From positions 7,494 through 71,493 of the forward strand of contig JAYOEU010000004.1 in the NCBI GenBank assembly GCA_038116915.1: 64,000 bases of DNA, given 5' to 3'. This DNA comes from JADHLJ01 sp038116915 (lineage in GTDB: Bacteria > Pseudomonadota > Alphaproteobacteria > Thalassobaculales > Thalassobaculaceae). The position numbers were made by a program, and so were the translations under genes. Numbering within the stretch: the first letter of the stretch is position 1; each line of letters begins with the position of its first letter. Shown piece after piece: positions 24,479-31,758 of the stretch. The notes below the pieces were generated by a model. It was not told the DNA's origin and searched no databases. It saw nothing but the letters and a program-made list of their open reading frames with translations.

Positions 24479-25696
24479 CTACGCCGCGCGGACGGTGCCG
24501 ACGCGCGCGGCTTTTTCCAGCGCCTGTTCCAGATCCTCGAGCAGGTCGTCGGCGTCCTCCAGCCCGGCGGAGATCCTCGCGAAACCCTCGGTGATGCCGA
24601 GTTTCGCGCGGTCCTCCTCGGGCATCGCCCGGTGGGTGGTGGTGGCCGGGTGAGTGACCAAGCTTTTGGAATCGCCGAGATTGTTCGAGATATCGACGAT
24701 GCGCAGATTGTCGAGCAAGGCGAAGGCCGCCGCCTTGCCGCCGGCGACCTCGAACGAGACGACGGTGCCGAAATCGCTCATCTGCGCCTTGGCCAGCGCA
24801 TGCTGGGGATGGCTCTCAAGGCCCGGATACAGCACGCGCGTGACCGCCGGATGCGCCTCCAGATACTGGGCGATGCGGAAGGCCGTGCGGCACTGCCGCT
24901 CGACCCTGAGGTCCAGGGTTTCCAGCCCCTTGAGAAGAGTCCAGGCATTGTATGGGCTGAGCGCCGGGCCGGTATGCCGGACATAGTGCAGCAGCACGTC
25001 GTCGTGGAATGCCTGGCTGCACAGGATCGCGCCGCCGAGGCAACGCCCCTGGCCGTCGATATGCTTGGTGCCGGAATAAACCGACACATCGGCCCCGAGA
25101 CGGATCGGCTGCTGCAGGAGCGGGGTGGAAAAGACATTGTCGACCACCACCCGGGCTCCGGCGTCGTGGGCCAGTTTGATCACCGCCGGAAGATCGATGA
25201 TCTCCAAAGTCGGATTTGACGGGGTTTCAAGGAAGATGCAGGCCGCTCCACCTTTCAGGGCATCGCGCCATTGATTGAGATCGGTGCCGTCGACCAGCGT
25301 GGTCCGGACCCCGAATTTCGGCAGGATGTTGGTCACGATCTGATGGCAGGAGCCGAACAGCGCCCGGCTTGCCACCAAGTGGTCGCCGGCCTTGAGCTGG
25401 CTGGCCAGCGCGGCATGCACGGCGGCCATGCCGCTGGCGGTGGCGAAACAGGCTTCGGCGCCTTCCAGGGCCTTCAGACGGTCCTCGAACATCGCGACCG
25501 TGGGGTTCCCGTAGCGTGAGTAGACGAAGCCGTCCTCCTCGCCCTTGAACCGCGCCTCGGCCGAGCCGGCGCTTTCATAGACGAAGCCGGATGTCAGGTA
25601 GAGCGCCTCGCAGGTCTCGCCGAAATCCGAACGGGTCAGGCCGCCTCGCACCAGCCGGGTCGCGGGCCGCCAATTGGCGGTGTGATCGGTTGTCAT
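24479..25696 (-). CDS. metZ: O-succinylhomoserine sulfhydrylase MetZ
   Basis: A 405-residue PLP enzyme of the Cys/Met metabolism family. It converts O-succinylhomoserine plus sulfide into homocysteine. Evidence: ATRLVRGG and the YSRYGNPTVAMFEDRL blocks at the N-terminus, ASGMAAVHAAL, VVVDNVFSTPLLQQP, and the PLP-lysine motif YSGTKHIDGQGR, typical of the MetZ branch. The ATG at 25696 begins MTTDHTANWRPATR. It lies 17 nt after a rhodanese gene, a plausible sulfur-handling partner. The operon leader carries a SAM-II riboswitch with terminator and a second SAM-type element, so it is predicted to be shut off when SAM is abundant. Confidence 0.93.
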   Translation of the reverse strand: MTTDHTANWRPATRLVRGGLTRSDFGETCEALYLTSGFVYESAGSAEARFKGEEDGFVYSRYGNPTVAMFEDRLKALEGAEACFATASGMAAVHAALASQLKAGDHLVASRALFGSCHQIVTNILPKFGVRTTLVDGTDLNQWRDALKGGAACIFLETPSNPTLEIIDLPAVIKLAHDAGARVVVDNVFSTPLLQQPIRLGADVSVYSGTKHIDGQGRCLGGAILCSQAFHDDVLLHYVRHTGPALSPYNAWTLLKGLETLDLRVERQCRTAFRIAQYLEAHPAVTRVLYPGLESHPQHALAKAQMSDFGTVVSFEVAGGKAAAFALLDNLRIVDISNNLGDSKSLVTHPATTTHRAMPEEDRAKLGITEGFARISAGLEDADDLLEDLEQALEKAARVGTVRAA

Positions 25697-25713
25697 CGCA
25701 GATATTCCTTCTT

Positions 25714-26139
25714 TTAGCCTTGTGCCCAGGGCAACCCGCTGGCGCGCCAGCCGGAAACCGTGTTGCGGTGTCCGGCGGCGTCCTTCGGTCCCTCGAAGCC
25801 GTCTGAAATGTTGAAACAGTGCTGGTAGCCGCGCTCGGTTAGCGCAATCGCCGCGTTCTTGGAGCGTTGCCCCGACCGGCACAGCAGCAGGACTACCTGA
25901 TCCGGTGTCACGCCGGCCGCCGCGACATCGTCGACAAAGCCCTGATTGCGTTCCATGCCTGGAAAGGTCTGCCAGGAAATCAGCACCGGCTCGCGTCCGA
26001 GCCCCGACAGGTCGGGGCGGCCGACGAACTCCCATTCCGGCGCCGAGCGAACATCGACAAGCACGGCGCGAGGATTGTCGCGGAGAATATCGGCCGCCTG
26101 CCGGCTATCGACATCGCCGGCGTAGGTTGCGTCTGTCAT
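25714..26139 (-). CDS. Rhodanese-like domain protein in the metZ operon
   Basis: A 141-residue single rhodanese domain. AVLVDVRSAPEWEFVG is the N-terminal block, and LLLCRSGQRSKNAA is the active-site loop CRSGxRS with the persulfide-forming Cys. It is probably a cytoplasmic sulfurtransferase moving sulfane sulfur. The ATG at 26139 is preceded by AAGGAT; an upstream in-frame start at 26166 would overlap the 61-codon ORF. It lies 17 nt before metZ, and SAM-riboswitch control of both suggests sulfur delivery to or from homocysteine synthesis. Confidence 0.9.
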   Translation of the reverse strand: MTDATYAGDVDSRQAADILRDNPRAVLVDVRSAPEWEFVGRPDLSGLGREPVLISWQTFPGMERNQGFVDDVAAAGVTPDQVVLLLCRSGQRSKNAAIALTERGYQHCFNISDGFEGPKDAAGHRNTVSGWRASGLPWAQG

Positions 26140-26153
26140 TGATCTGCTATCCT

Positions 26154-26339
26154 TCAATAGGCCCACGAAGCGGAGCAGCAGTCACCTTGGTCCGCGTCCG
26201 GCGCCATGGCGCGCGGGTTTTCGGTGGTTTCGGGCTGCGCGCCGGCATCGGTCCTGTGGAAGGATGCCCATGGGTTGACGCTGGCCCATCCGGTGGCGGG
26301 GGCAAGCGTGCGGGTCGGTACATGCCTGAACGGTATCAT
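26154..26339 (-). CDS. Small ORF (61 aa) between SAM leader and rhodanese
   Basis: A 61-codon frame on the metZ transcript, starting MIPFRHVPTRTLAPATGWAS and ending with DCCSASWAY. GGGAG lies about 9 nt before the ATG, and codon third positions are mostly G or C as in neighbouring genes, so translation is likely. It ends 14 nt before the rhodanese ATG. Its ribosome-binding site is one arm of two competing hairpins (26347-26391), making it the direct target of translational control. It has no recognisable domain, signal or membrane helix. It could be a leader peptide coupling control to the downstream genes or a small sulfur-metabolism protein. Confidence 0.55.
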   Translation of the reverse strand: MIPFRHVPTRTLAPATGWASVNPWASFHRTDAGAQPETTENPRAMAPDADQGDCCSASWAY

Positions 26340-26346
26340 GACGTAA

Positions 26347-26391
26347 GTCTCCCAAGCCGTTCGTTACGGGCCCACGGGAGACTTCCCGTGG
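26347..26391 (-). promoter_or_regulatory. Competing hairpins over a Shine-Dalgarno (putative expression platform)
   Basis: On the minus strand CCACGGGA (26391-26384) pairs perfectly with TCCCGTGG (26379-26372) across AGTC. Alternatively GTCTCCC (26382-26376) pairs perfectly with GGGAGAC (26353-26347), which contains the Shine-Dalgarno of the 61-codon ORF. The two structures share bases 26376-26379 and exclude each other. Lying directly 3' of the second SAM-type aptamer, they look like a translational switch. Confidence 0.6.
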
Positions 26392-26443
26392 CGCTTTAGC
26401 GGTTGGTGACGCGGGCGCAAGCTGCCCTTCAAATCGCCGCGGG
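26390..26443 (-). promoter_or_regulatory. Second SAM-type aptamer candidate (SAM-II/SAM-V-like)
   Basis: The minus strand repeats the key elements of the SAM-II aptamer upstream: a 5-bp P1 (CGCGG with CCGCG), GATTTG, AGCTTGCG in the loop, then CACCAACCGCTAAAGCGCC in place of the AAAAAATGCGGCTAAAGAGG stretch of the first aptamer. The pseudoknot pairing is weaker than in the first. It could be a diverged SAM-II or a SAM-V aptamer, classes that share a similar binding core. It precedes the Shine-Dalgarno-masking hairpins rather than a terminator. Confidence 0.55.
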
Positions 26444-26509
26444 TCCGTTCGGGTGGACCATTCCCTGGTTGAACCGCCGGGCTCCGTTTGGGGAGATCCG
26501 GTCGGCATT

Positions 26510-26538
26510 AAAAAAGCCGTCGCGGCGAGCCGGACGGC
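26510..26538 (-). terminator. Intrinsic terminator of the SAM-II riboswitch
   Basis: On the minus strand GCCGTCCGGC-TC-GCCGCGACGGC forms a strong stem (GCCGTC/GACGGC plus inner CGGC/GCCG) followed at once by TTTTTT (26515-26510). It lies a few nt downstream of the SAM-II aptamer and about 170 nt before the first ORF, the expected place for SAM-dependent premature termination. Confidence 0.8.
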
Positions 26539-26542
26539 GAGT

Positions 26543-26598
26543 CCCTCTTTAGCCGCATTTTTTAAGCGCCCGCAAGCTGATGATCAAATCGGCGCTGT
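26543..26598 (-). promoter_or_regulatory. SAM-II riboswitch aptamer upstream of metZ operon
   Basis: Reading the minus strand from 26598: AGCGCC, GATTTGATCATCAGCTTGC, GGGCGCT, then TTAAAAAATGCGGCTAAAGA ending GGG. AGCGCC/GGCGCT is P1. The loop AGCTTGC can pair with GCGGCT to form the H-type pseudoknot. GATTT and GCTAAARRGG are the conserved SAM-II segments. SAM-II aptamers occur mainly in alphaproteobacteria before metA, metZ and metX genes. A promoter whose start site would fall at about 26597 and a downstream terminator complete the unit. Confidence 0.88.
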
Positions 26599-26602
26599 CG
26601 AC

Positions 26603-26632
26603 AGCAAAGACCAGGTGGTGGGTGGCTGTCAA
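26603..26632 (-). promoter_or_regulatory. Sigma-70-type promoter of the metZ operon
   Basis: TTGACA (26632-26627, minus strand) is a perfect -35 box. After 18 nt comes TTTGCT (26608-26603), a weaker -10. Transcription would begin at about 26597, exactly at the 5' end of the SAM-II P1 stem, which supports both calls. Confidence 0.65.
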
Positions 26633-26683
26633 GCATGATGGAGAATTTTTTCCGCCACGTGGTTTGCGGCGGACCGCGTTGGC

Positions 26684-27367
26684 TCAGACCTTGTCCCCGG
26701 CGATCACCGCGAGGCGCCAGTATTTGACGTAGCAATCGACGTTCTCGAAACCGTCGGCGGCCATCCAGTCCAGATGCTGGGCAAGGGTGGCGGTGCGGTC
26801 GCGCGACATGGTGAAGAAGGGATGCTCAAGGTCGGTTTCGCTGGCCCCCTGCTGAAGGGCCATTTCGCGCCATTGCTCGTCGTAGATTTCCTCAAGCGCG
26901 TCGGTCGCGCCGCGCAATTGGGTGATGATGATCAGACGCCCGCCGCGGCGCAAGGCAGCATAGGTCGCCGACAGCAGGGTGCGTTTGGACTTGTTCTCCA
27001 GATTGTTCGCGGCGAGTTCCTGAATCACCACATCATAGGAACCCTCCAGGTTGGTGCGGACATAGTTGCCCAACTCGTAGGTGATCGCGCTCTGATGGGC
27101 GGCGAGCCGGTCGCGCGTCGCGGCCTGATTGATCTTGTTGTCGTGGACGAAGTGAACCTCCGCCTCCGGCATCCGCACCAGCACCTGTTCGATCAGGTGT
27201 CCGGTTCCGGTCCCGATGTCCAGAATCCGATAGGGCCCGTCATCATCAGGTTCGGGCAGGAGCCGCAGAATGGTCTCCTGGAGATCCTTCAGATGCGGGA
27301 CGAGGCGTTGCCGCGTCTCGGACAGCGTTTTGAAGTTCTGGCCCTGATCGTCATCTGCGAATGCCAT
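26684..27367 (-). CDS. Class I SAM-dependent methyltransferase, substrate unknown
   Basis: A 227-residue Rossmann-fold methyltransferase. YRILDIGTGTGHLIEQVL at about 47-63 is motif I, VHFVHDNKINQ the second strand, and SYDVVIQELAANNLENK the catalytic-loop region; LRRGGRLIIITQLRG follows. The ATG at 27367 is preceded by GAAGAGGTG. The frame is open much further upstream, but that part is Arg/Pro-rich and family-unlike. The acceptor cannot be inferred. It lies directly upstream of the metZ promoter on the same strand and diverges from cbtBA, with a strong hairpin (27401-27431) between. Confidence 0.8.
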   Translation of the reverse strand: MAFADDDQGQNFKTLSETRQRLVPHLKDLQETILRLLPEPDDDGPYRILDIGTGTGHLIEQVLVRMPEAEVHFVHDNKINQAATRDRLAAHQSAITYELGNYVRTNLEGSYDVVIQELAANNLENKSKRTLLSATYAALRRGGRLIIITQLRGATDALEEIYDEQWREMALQQGASETDLEHPFFTMSRDRTATLAQHLDWMAADGFENVDCYVKYWRLAVIAGDKV

Positions 27368-27400
27368 GGCACACCTCTTCGCGGCCAGTCCAACACCAAG

Positions 27401-27431
27401 TCGCCCCCGAAGCAAGACGCTCGGGGGGCGA
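27401..27431. other. Strong GC hairpin between the methyltransferase and cbtB
   Basis: TCGCCCCCGA (27401-27410) and TCGGGGGGCGA (27421-27431) pair over 10 bp with one bulged G and a 10-nt loop. It lies 34 bp upstream of the methyltransferase start and about 150 bp before cbtB. No T tract follows on either strand, so it is not an obvious terminator. I looked for a B12 box in this leader and did not find one. Confidence 0.4.
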
Positions 27432-27579
27432 GAATTCGCCCGGATGTCGCCTGTAGGCCGAAAAACGTCAACATTGCACTTTTCAGATACCGATCCGGCG
27501 CGGTACCTTTGCCGCCGAACTTCCAAACCCGATGCGGTCTGGAAGCCATGGTCGATGTTGAACGCACGGGAGAGCATCA

Positions 27580-27756
27580 GTGCAAAACCAGACTATCCAG
27601 CGGGTGCAGGCCGCGCGTTCCGAAGCCATTGTCGCTGCGGTTCTGGGGCTGTTGGTCGGAACCTTTCTGATCATCGGTGTCGGCTTCGCGCATCCCGAAG
27701 CGGTCCACAACGCCGCGCACGACACGCGCCATACGACGGCGTTCCCCTGTCATTGA
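27580..27756 (+). CDS. cbtB: Cobalt transporter subunit CbtB
   Basis: A 58-residue protein starting with GTG at 27580, preceded by GGGAG. It has one transmembrane helix (AIVAAVLGLLVGTFLIIGVGF) and a His-rich C-terminus FAHPEAVHNAAHDTRHTTAF ending PCH, the expected CbtB layout with metal-binding histidines. It lies 21 nt before cbtA, and CbtA/CbtB pairs are predicted cobalt importers, often linked to cobalamin. It is easily missed because of its size and GTG start. Confidence 0.85.
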   Translation: MQNQTIQRVQAARSEAIVAAVLGLLVGTFLIIGVGFAHPEAVHNAAHDTRHTTAFPCH

Positions 27757-27777
27757 TGGGTTGATCGGGAGAAAGCC

Positions 27778-28542
27778 ATGATCCGGCGGCTTTTCCTTTC
27801 AGCGATTGCCGCCGGCGTGCTGGCGGGCCTTATCATCTCGGCGCTTCACCAGGTCACCACCGTGCCGATCATTCTGCATGCCGAGACGTTTGAAGACGGC
27901 GCCAAGCAGGCGCGGGATGGCGAGGCCGCGAGGATGATCCCGGCGGGCTTCCGGCTGTCCGGTTCCGCGGTTCAAGAGAAATCGCCGGCGATCCTGACGA
28001 GTGAGGGCGAGAGCCATTCCGACGCTGGCGCCTGGGCCCCGCGGGACGGGATTGAGCGTATCGCCTATACGGTCATGACCACCATCCTTACCGGGGTCGG
28101 ATTCGCCCTGCTGCTGGTCGCGGGAATGACACTGCGGGGCGAGCGTGTCGATTTCCGGCGCGGCGTGCTGTGGGGCGCCGGCGGCTTCGTCGCCTTTACG
28201 CTTGCGCCGACGCTCGGTCTGCCGCCCGAGATCCCCGGTGCCGCGGCCGCGGATCTTGCCGCGCGGCAGCTCTGGTGGATCGCCGCCGCCGTAACCGCTC
28301 TGGCGGGGCTTTGGCTGCTGATCTTCATTGATGGCGCGATATGGAAGGTTGCCGGGATCGCGGTAATGGCCGCGCCGCATCTGATCGGCGCGCCGCATCC
28401 GCATGAACTGAGCGCGGGCGGTGCGCCCGCGGAGCTCGCCGCGCAATTCGCCGCCACCTCGATCGCGACCTCGGCGGTGTTCTGGGTCCTGCTGGGCGGC
28501 TTTGCCGGGCATTTCTTCGGCCGGTCCGAGCCGGCGGCCTAG
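27778..28542 (+). CDS. cbtA: Predicted cobalt transporter subunit CbtA
   Basis: A 254-residue inner-membrane protein with about five hydrophobic helices: LFLSAIAAGVLAGLIISAL at the N-terminus, IAYTVMTTILTGVGFALLLV, and others after it. It has the family block FTLAPTLGLPPEIPG and a histidine-containing loop APHLIGAPHPHE likely to bind metal. It follows cbtB closely, and together they form the CbtAB system predicted to move cobalt across the inner membrane. No cobalamin biosynthetic gene is in the window, although COG0523 GTPases (CobW relatives) are. Confidence 0.88.
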   Translation: MIRRLFLSAIAAGVLAGLIISALHQVTTVPIILHAETFEDGAKQARDGEAARMIPAGFRLSGSAVQEKSPAILTSEGESHSDAGAWAPRDGIERIAYTVMTTILTGVGFALLLVAGMTLRGERVDFRRGVLWGAGGFVAFTLAPTLGLPPEIPGAAAADLAARQLWWIAAAVTALAGLWLLIFIDGAIWKVAGIAVMAAPHLIGAPHPHELSAGGAPAELAAQFAATSIATSAVFWVLLGGFAGHFFGRSEPAA

Positions 28543-28596
28543 GCGCTGGACAGGCGCGCGCCCGCCCTCGACAATGGCGGCGGGGAGGCGATCAAC

Positions 28597-29541
28597 ATGT
28601 CCAATAAAATCGCGGTTATCGGAGCCGGGCTTATCGGCCGGTCCTGGGCCATGGTGTTCGCCCGCGCCGGGCATCCGGTGGCCCTTTATGACGCCTTTTC
28701 CGATGCGATGGACGCATCGGAGCGACTGCTGGATGACAGTCTCGCGGATCTGGAGGCCAACGGCCTGATCGCCTCGGCGCGCGAGGTCCGGGCCCGGATC
28801 TTCCGCGCGAACACGGTCGAAGAGGCGTTGGACGGTGCTGTTTGGGTGCAGGAGAACGCGCTGGAACGGGTGGATGTGAAGCGGGACCTGTTCGCGCGGA
28901 TGGACGCGCTGGCGCCGCAGGAGACGATCATCGCCAGCTCCACCTCGGCGATCCCGTGCCATGAGATCACCGACGGCATGACCGGCGCGCACCGGATGCT
29001 GGTCGCCCATCCCGCGAACCCGCCCTACCTGCTGCCGATCGTCGAGTTGTCGGGCTCGGATGCGACCTCCGCCGATACTCTGAGCCGGTCCCGCGCCGTG
29101 CTCGAGGCGGTCGGGATGGCGGTGATCACCATCAACAAGCAGGTCAAGGGCTTCGTGCTCAACCGGCTTCAGGTGGCATTGCTGACAGAAGCCTTCAAGC
29201 TGATCGAGGACGGCGTGGTTTCCGGCGCGGATCTCGACAAGACGCTGAAACACGGGCTGGGTCTGCGCTGGTCCTTCATGGGGCCGATGGAGACCATCGA
29301 TCTGAATGCGCCTGGCGGCATCCGGGACTATCTCGAACGCTTCGGGCCGTCCTTCGAGGAAATTTCGGTCGAGCAGTCAGCGACCCGGCCCTGGACCTCA
29401 GAACGTTATGCGCGCCTGGAACGGGACCGTCGCACTGTGATGGCCGCCGACGCACTGCCCGCCCGCACCGCGTGGCGCGACCGCCGGCTGATGGCCCTGA
29501 TGCGCCACAAAAAGCAGGCGGCCGAAGAGATTGGAAAGTAG
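28597..29541 (+). CDS. 3-hydroxyacyl-CoA dehydrogenase family (lambda-crystallin-like)
   Basis: A 314-residue NAD-dependent dehydrogenase. KIAVIGAGLIGRSWAMVFARAGH is the Rossmann motif, ASSTSAIPCHEI and AHPANPPYLLPIVEL are family blocks (the latter carrying the catalytic His), and VKGFVLNRLQVALL opens the C-terminal helical domain. The HPANPPYLLP variant points to the lambda-crystallin/L-gulonate or carnitine 3-dehydrogenase branch rather than fatty-acid beta-oxidation. GGGGAGG precedes the ATG. It stands alone between cbtA and a REP-like repeat pair, so context does not identify the substrate. Confidence 0.85.
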   Translation: MSNKIAVIGAGLIGRSWAMVFARAGHPVALYDAFSDAMDASERLLDDSLADLEANGLIASAREVRARIFRANTVEEALDGAVWVQENALERVDVKRDLFARMDALAPQETIIASSTSAIPCHEITDGMTGAHRMLVAHPANPPYLLPIVELSGSDATSADTLSRSRAVLEAVGMAVITINKQVKGFVLNRLQVALLTEAFKLIEDGVVSGADLDKTLKHGLGLRWSFMGPMETIDLNAPGGIRDYLERFGPSFEEISVEQSATRPWTSERYARLERDRRTVMAADALPARTAWRDRRLMALMRHKKQAAEEIGK

Positions 29542-29599
29542 GACGACCGGTGACTATGTTCGGTCGTTGACCAAGATTTGCCTCCTAGAAAATGTTGCC

Positions 29600-29716
29600 G
29601 TCGCCCTGGCGCAAGGCAGGGCCCTGCACCGGATTGATCCGCGCGGCCCTTCGAACGGCGGGGGAGTGAACGGGGTTGACACGCCCCGACCAGGCCCTGC
29701 CTTTCGCCAGGGCGAC
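29600..29716. repeat. REP-like inverted pair
   Basis: The forward unit at 29600-29622 (GTCGCCCTGGCGCAAGGCAG plus GGC) and the inverted unit at 29694-29716 face each other 71 bp apart, so the whole region could form a large stem with each unit also folding on its own. It fills the 224-bp space between convergent genes; no ORF or promoter was seen there. Confidence 0.85.
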
Positions 29717-29765
29717 GGCGGGCGTTCGGGGGCTCGGATCGCCGTCGACCTTGTCCCGCGTCGTT

Positions 29766-30080
29766 CTATTTGATCCCCGACCACGCCGCCGGCCGGCAAA
29801 GCTTGTTGTCCTGACTGACGACCAGGCCGTCGGTTTTGCCGAGATACTCGGCCCAGGCCGGATCGGCGTCGCGGGCGGCCCTGCGCTTTTCGAGATCCGC
29901 GAGATCCTTGTATCCCCACAGATGCACGACCTGATGCAACGGGCCGTGCTCGACCAGGAAATAGCCGAGGGGGTCGCCGATGTGCCGGCGCTGGATCGGC
30001 AGGGCGAATTCCTCGAAAAGCGCCAGATAGGTCTTCATCTTGCGGGGAACGATGTTGTAGGTGCGAACGTCGACGATCAT
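29766..30080 (-). CDS. NIPSNAP family protein
   Basis: A 104-residue dimeric alpha-beta barrel (ferredoxin-like) protein. VDVRTYNIVPRKMKTYLALFEE at the N-terminus and PLHQVVHLWGYKDLADLEKRRA in the middle are NIPSNAP hallmarks. Bacterial members are small cytoplasmic proteins of unsettled role, often near catabolic genes. GGAG lies close to the ATG. It diverges from the carbamoylase gene at 30182. No catalytic residues can be assigned. Confidence 0.82.
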   Translation of the reverse strand: MIVDVRTYNIVPRKMKTYLALFEEFALPIQRRHIGDPLGYFLVEHGPLHQVVHLWGYKDLADLEKRRAARDADPAWAEYLGKTDGLVVSQDNKLCRPAAWSGIK

Positions 30081-30181
30081 TTCCGGCTCCCTGTTGGTCC
30101 ATGCGGAGTTTAGGCGCCACGGGGCTTGTGCGCCAACCGCCGCCGCGCTTCACTATGGGACACCGAGTTGGAGATCAAGGC

Positions 30182-31465
30182 ATGGTGAGCACCGATCCGA
30201 GCGTCGCCGTCGCGGGCCGCGAGACACTGGCCCGCGCGCTTTTCGATGCGCTGGAGAGCCGCACGCATGACGGGATCGGGATCACCCGCGCCTCCTATGG
30301 TCCGGGGGAGCAGGCGGCCCGGGATATCATGGCCGAGGCCGCCGGCGAACTGGGCATGGAGGTCGAGGACGATCCGGCCGGCAACGTCTACATGACCCTC
30401 GCCGGCGCGGACCGCTCGGCCGCTCCGGTGGTGATCGGCTCGCATCTCGACAGCGTCGCCCAGGGCGGAAATTTCGACGGCGCCGCCGGCGTCGTCTCTG
30501 GCCTGGTCGCCTGCGCCGGGCTTCTCGACGCCGGGCTGACGCCGCCGCGCGACATCCGGGTCATGGGCATCCGGGCCGAGGAAAGCGCCTGGTTCGGTGT
30601 CTCCTATATCGGCAGCCGGTCGGCGCTCGGCACCTTGCCGGACGGCGCGCTTGACGATGCCCGCCGCGCCGATACCGGCCGCAGTCTCGCCGATCACATG
30701 GCCGAGGCGGGCTGCGATCCCGACGCCTTGCGAAGCGGCTCGGTATTCCTTCCGCCGGCCTCATTGCACGCCTATCTGGAGGTGCATATCGAGCAGGGAC
30801 CGGTGCTGGAGGCCGAAGGATTCCCAGTCGGCATCGTGACCGGCATCCGGGGCAATCGGCGGCTGCCCCGCGCCCGCTGCATCGGCGAGTACTCGCATTG
30901 CGGCGGCGTGCCTCGCTCGCACCGGCGGGATGCGGTGATCGCCACGTCGGAGCTGGTGAGCGCCCTGGACGGCATCTGGGATCAGTGCGAGGCGGAGGGC
31001 CGGGATTTCGCCTTCACCATCGGCAAGTTCTTCACCGATGCCGAATGGCACGCGATGACCAAGATCGCCGGCGCGGTGGAGTTCAGCCTGGATATGCGGA
31101 GCCTCGACGGCGATTTCATCGAGGCCATGACCGGACGGGTGCGGGAACTGGCGCAGGAGATCGCCGGTCGCCGCGCCGTGCGGTTTGAGCTTGGGGAATT
31201 CACCCGCGCGGCGCCCGGCCCGATGGATCCCGCGATAAAGGCGGCGATGACCGACGGCGCGGGCGCGCTGGGTCTCTCGGCGATGGAGATCGCCAGCGGC
31301 GCGAGCCATGACGCCGCCGCCTTCGCCGCCGCCGGGGTGCCGACCCAGATGCTGTTCATCCGCAATGCCAACGGCAGTCACAATCCGGATGAGGCGATGG
31401 AGATCCCCGATTTCATGGACGCCACCCGGTTGCTCGCCTGGTGGTTGGCGAACCGCGCGGCATGA
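30182..31465 (+). CDS. M20-family N-carbamoyl amino acid amidohydrolase (Zn-dependent)
   Basis: A 427-residue M20 peptidase-fold amidase of the hydantoinase/carbamoylase group. It cleaves N-carbamoyl amino acids (or 3-ureidopropionate) to amino acid, CO2 and ammonia. Metal ligands are visible: GSHLDSVAQGGNFDGAAGV (His and Asp), RAEESAWF (Glu), LEVHIEQGPVLE (His) and GASHDAAAFA. The dimerisation domain begins at RARCIGEYSHCGG. The ATG at 30182 is chosen; an in-frame ATG at 30155 is possible. It is the first gene of a tight operon with a 98-residue protein, a COG0523 GTPase and a hydantoinase, a coherent set for opening and hydrolysing cyclic ureides. Confidence 0.88.
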   Translation: MVSTDPSVAVAGRETLARALFDALESRTHDGIGITRASYGPGEQAARDIMAEAAGELGMEVEDDPAGNVYMTLAGADRSAAPVVIGSHLDSVAQGGNFDGAAGVVSGLVACAGLLDAGLTPPRDIRVMGIRAEESAWFGVSYIGSRSALGTLPDGALDDARRADTGRSLADHMAEAGCDPDALRSGSVFLPPASLHAYLEVHIEQGPVLEAEGFPVGIVTGIRGNRRLPRARCIGEYSHCGGVPRSHRRDAVIATSELVSALDGIWDQCEAEGRDFAFTIGKFFTDAEWHAMTKIAGAVEFSLDMRSLDGDFIEAMTGRVRELAQEIAGRRAVRFELGEFTRAAPGPMDPAIKAAMTDGAGALGLSAMEIASGASHDAAAFAAAGVPTQMLFIRNANGSHNPDEAMEIPDFMDATRLLAWWLANRAA

Positions 31466-31758
31466 CTCCGAACCGCTTCCGTACCCTGATCGAGGGGGCG
31501 CTGGAGATCTGGCGGGTCGAGGCCGCGGTCAGCTTTGCCCCTGGGGGAAGCGGATGCGAGATCACGGCGGGCGGCGGGACCGCCGTCGCGGTCTCGGTCG
31601 AGGCGCAACCCTTCGGAACCATCTGGCGGCTGTGCGAGGAGGGCCGGCGCGACCGGGTGCATCCGGCCGTCGGCCCGGCGCTGCGGAGCCTTCGGGAAAT
31701 GCTCTGTCCGGACCGCCCCGCCGGGCGCGTGCTGTTCATCTCGGAGGGCGGCGGATGA
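31462..31758 (+). CDS. Small unknown protein between carbamoylase and COG0523 GTPase
   Basis: A 98-residue protein whose ATG overlaps the carbamoylase stop and whose stop overlaps the GTPase start, so it is locked into the operon by translational coupling on both sides. It opens MTPNRFRTLIEGALEIWRVE, has a glycine-rich middle (GGSGCEITAGGGTAVAVSV) and ends RVLFISEGGG. There are cysteines at about 32, 56 and 81 but no clear metal motif. I do not recognise a family. Its conserved-looking position suggests a helper of the carbamoylase or hydantoinase. Confidence 0.65.
   Translation: MTPNRFRTLIEGALEIWRVEAAVSFAPGGSGCEITAGGGTAVAVSVEAQPFGTIWRLCEEGRRDRVHPAVGPALRSLREMLCPDRPAGRVLFISEGGG

Noticed and set aside
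24479..26035. Single fused ORF covering the rhodanese region and metZ
   Set aside because: The upstream part is an out-of-frame reading of the rhodanese gene; MetZ homology starts at the ATG at 25696.
27368..27579. Cobalamin riboswitch upstream of cbtBA
   Set aside because: I looked for the B12 box and GCCACTG-type elements on the plus strand and did not find them; only a GC hairpin at 27401-27431 stands out.
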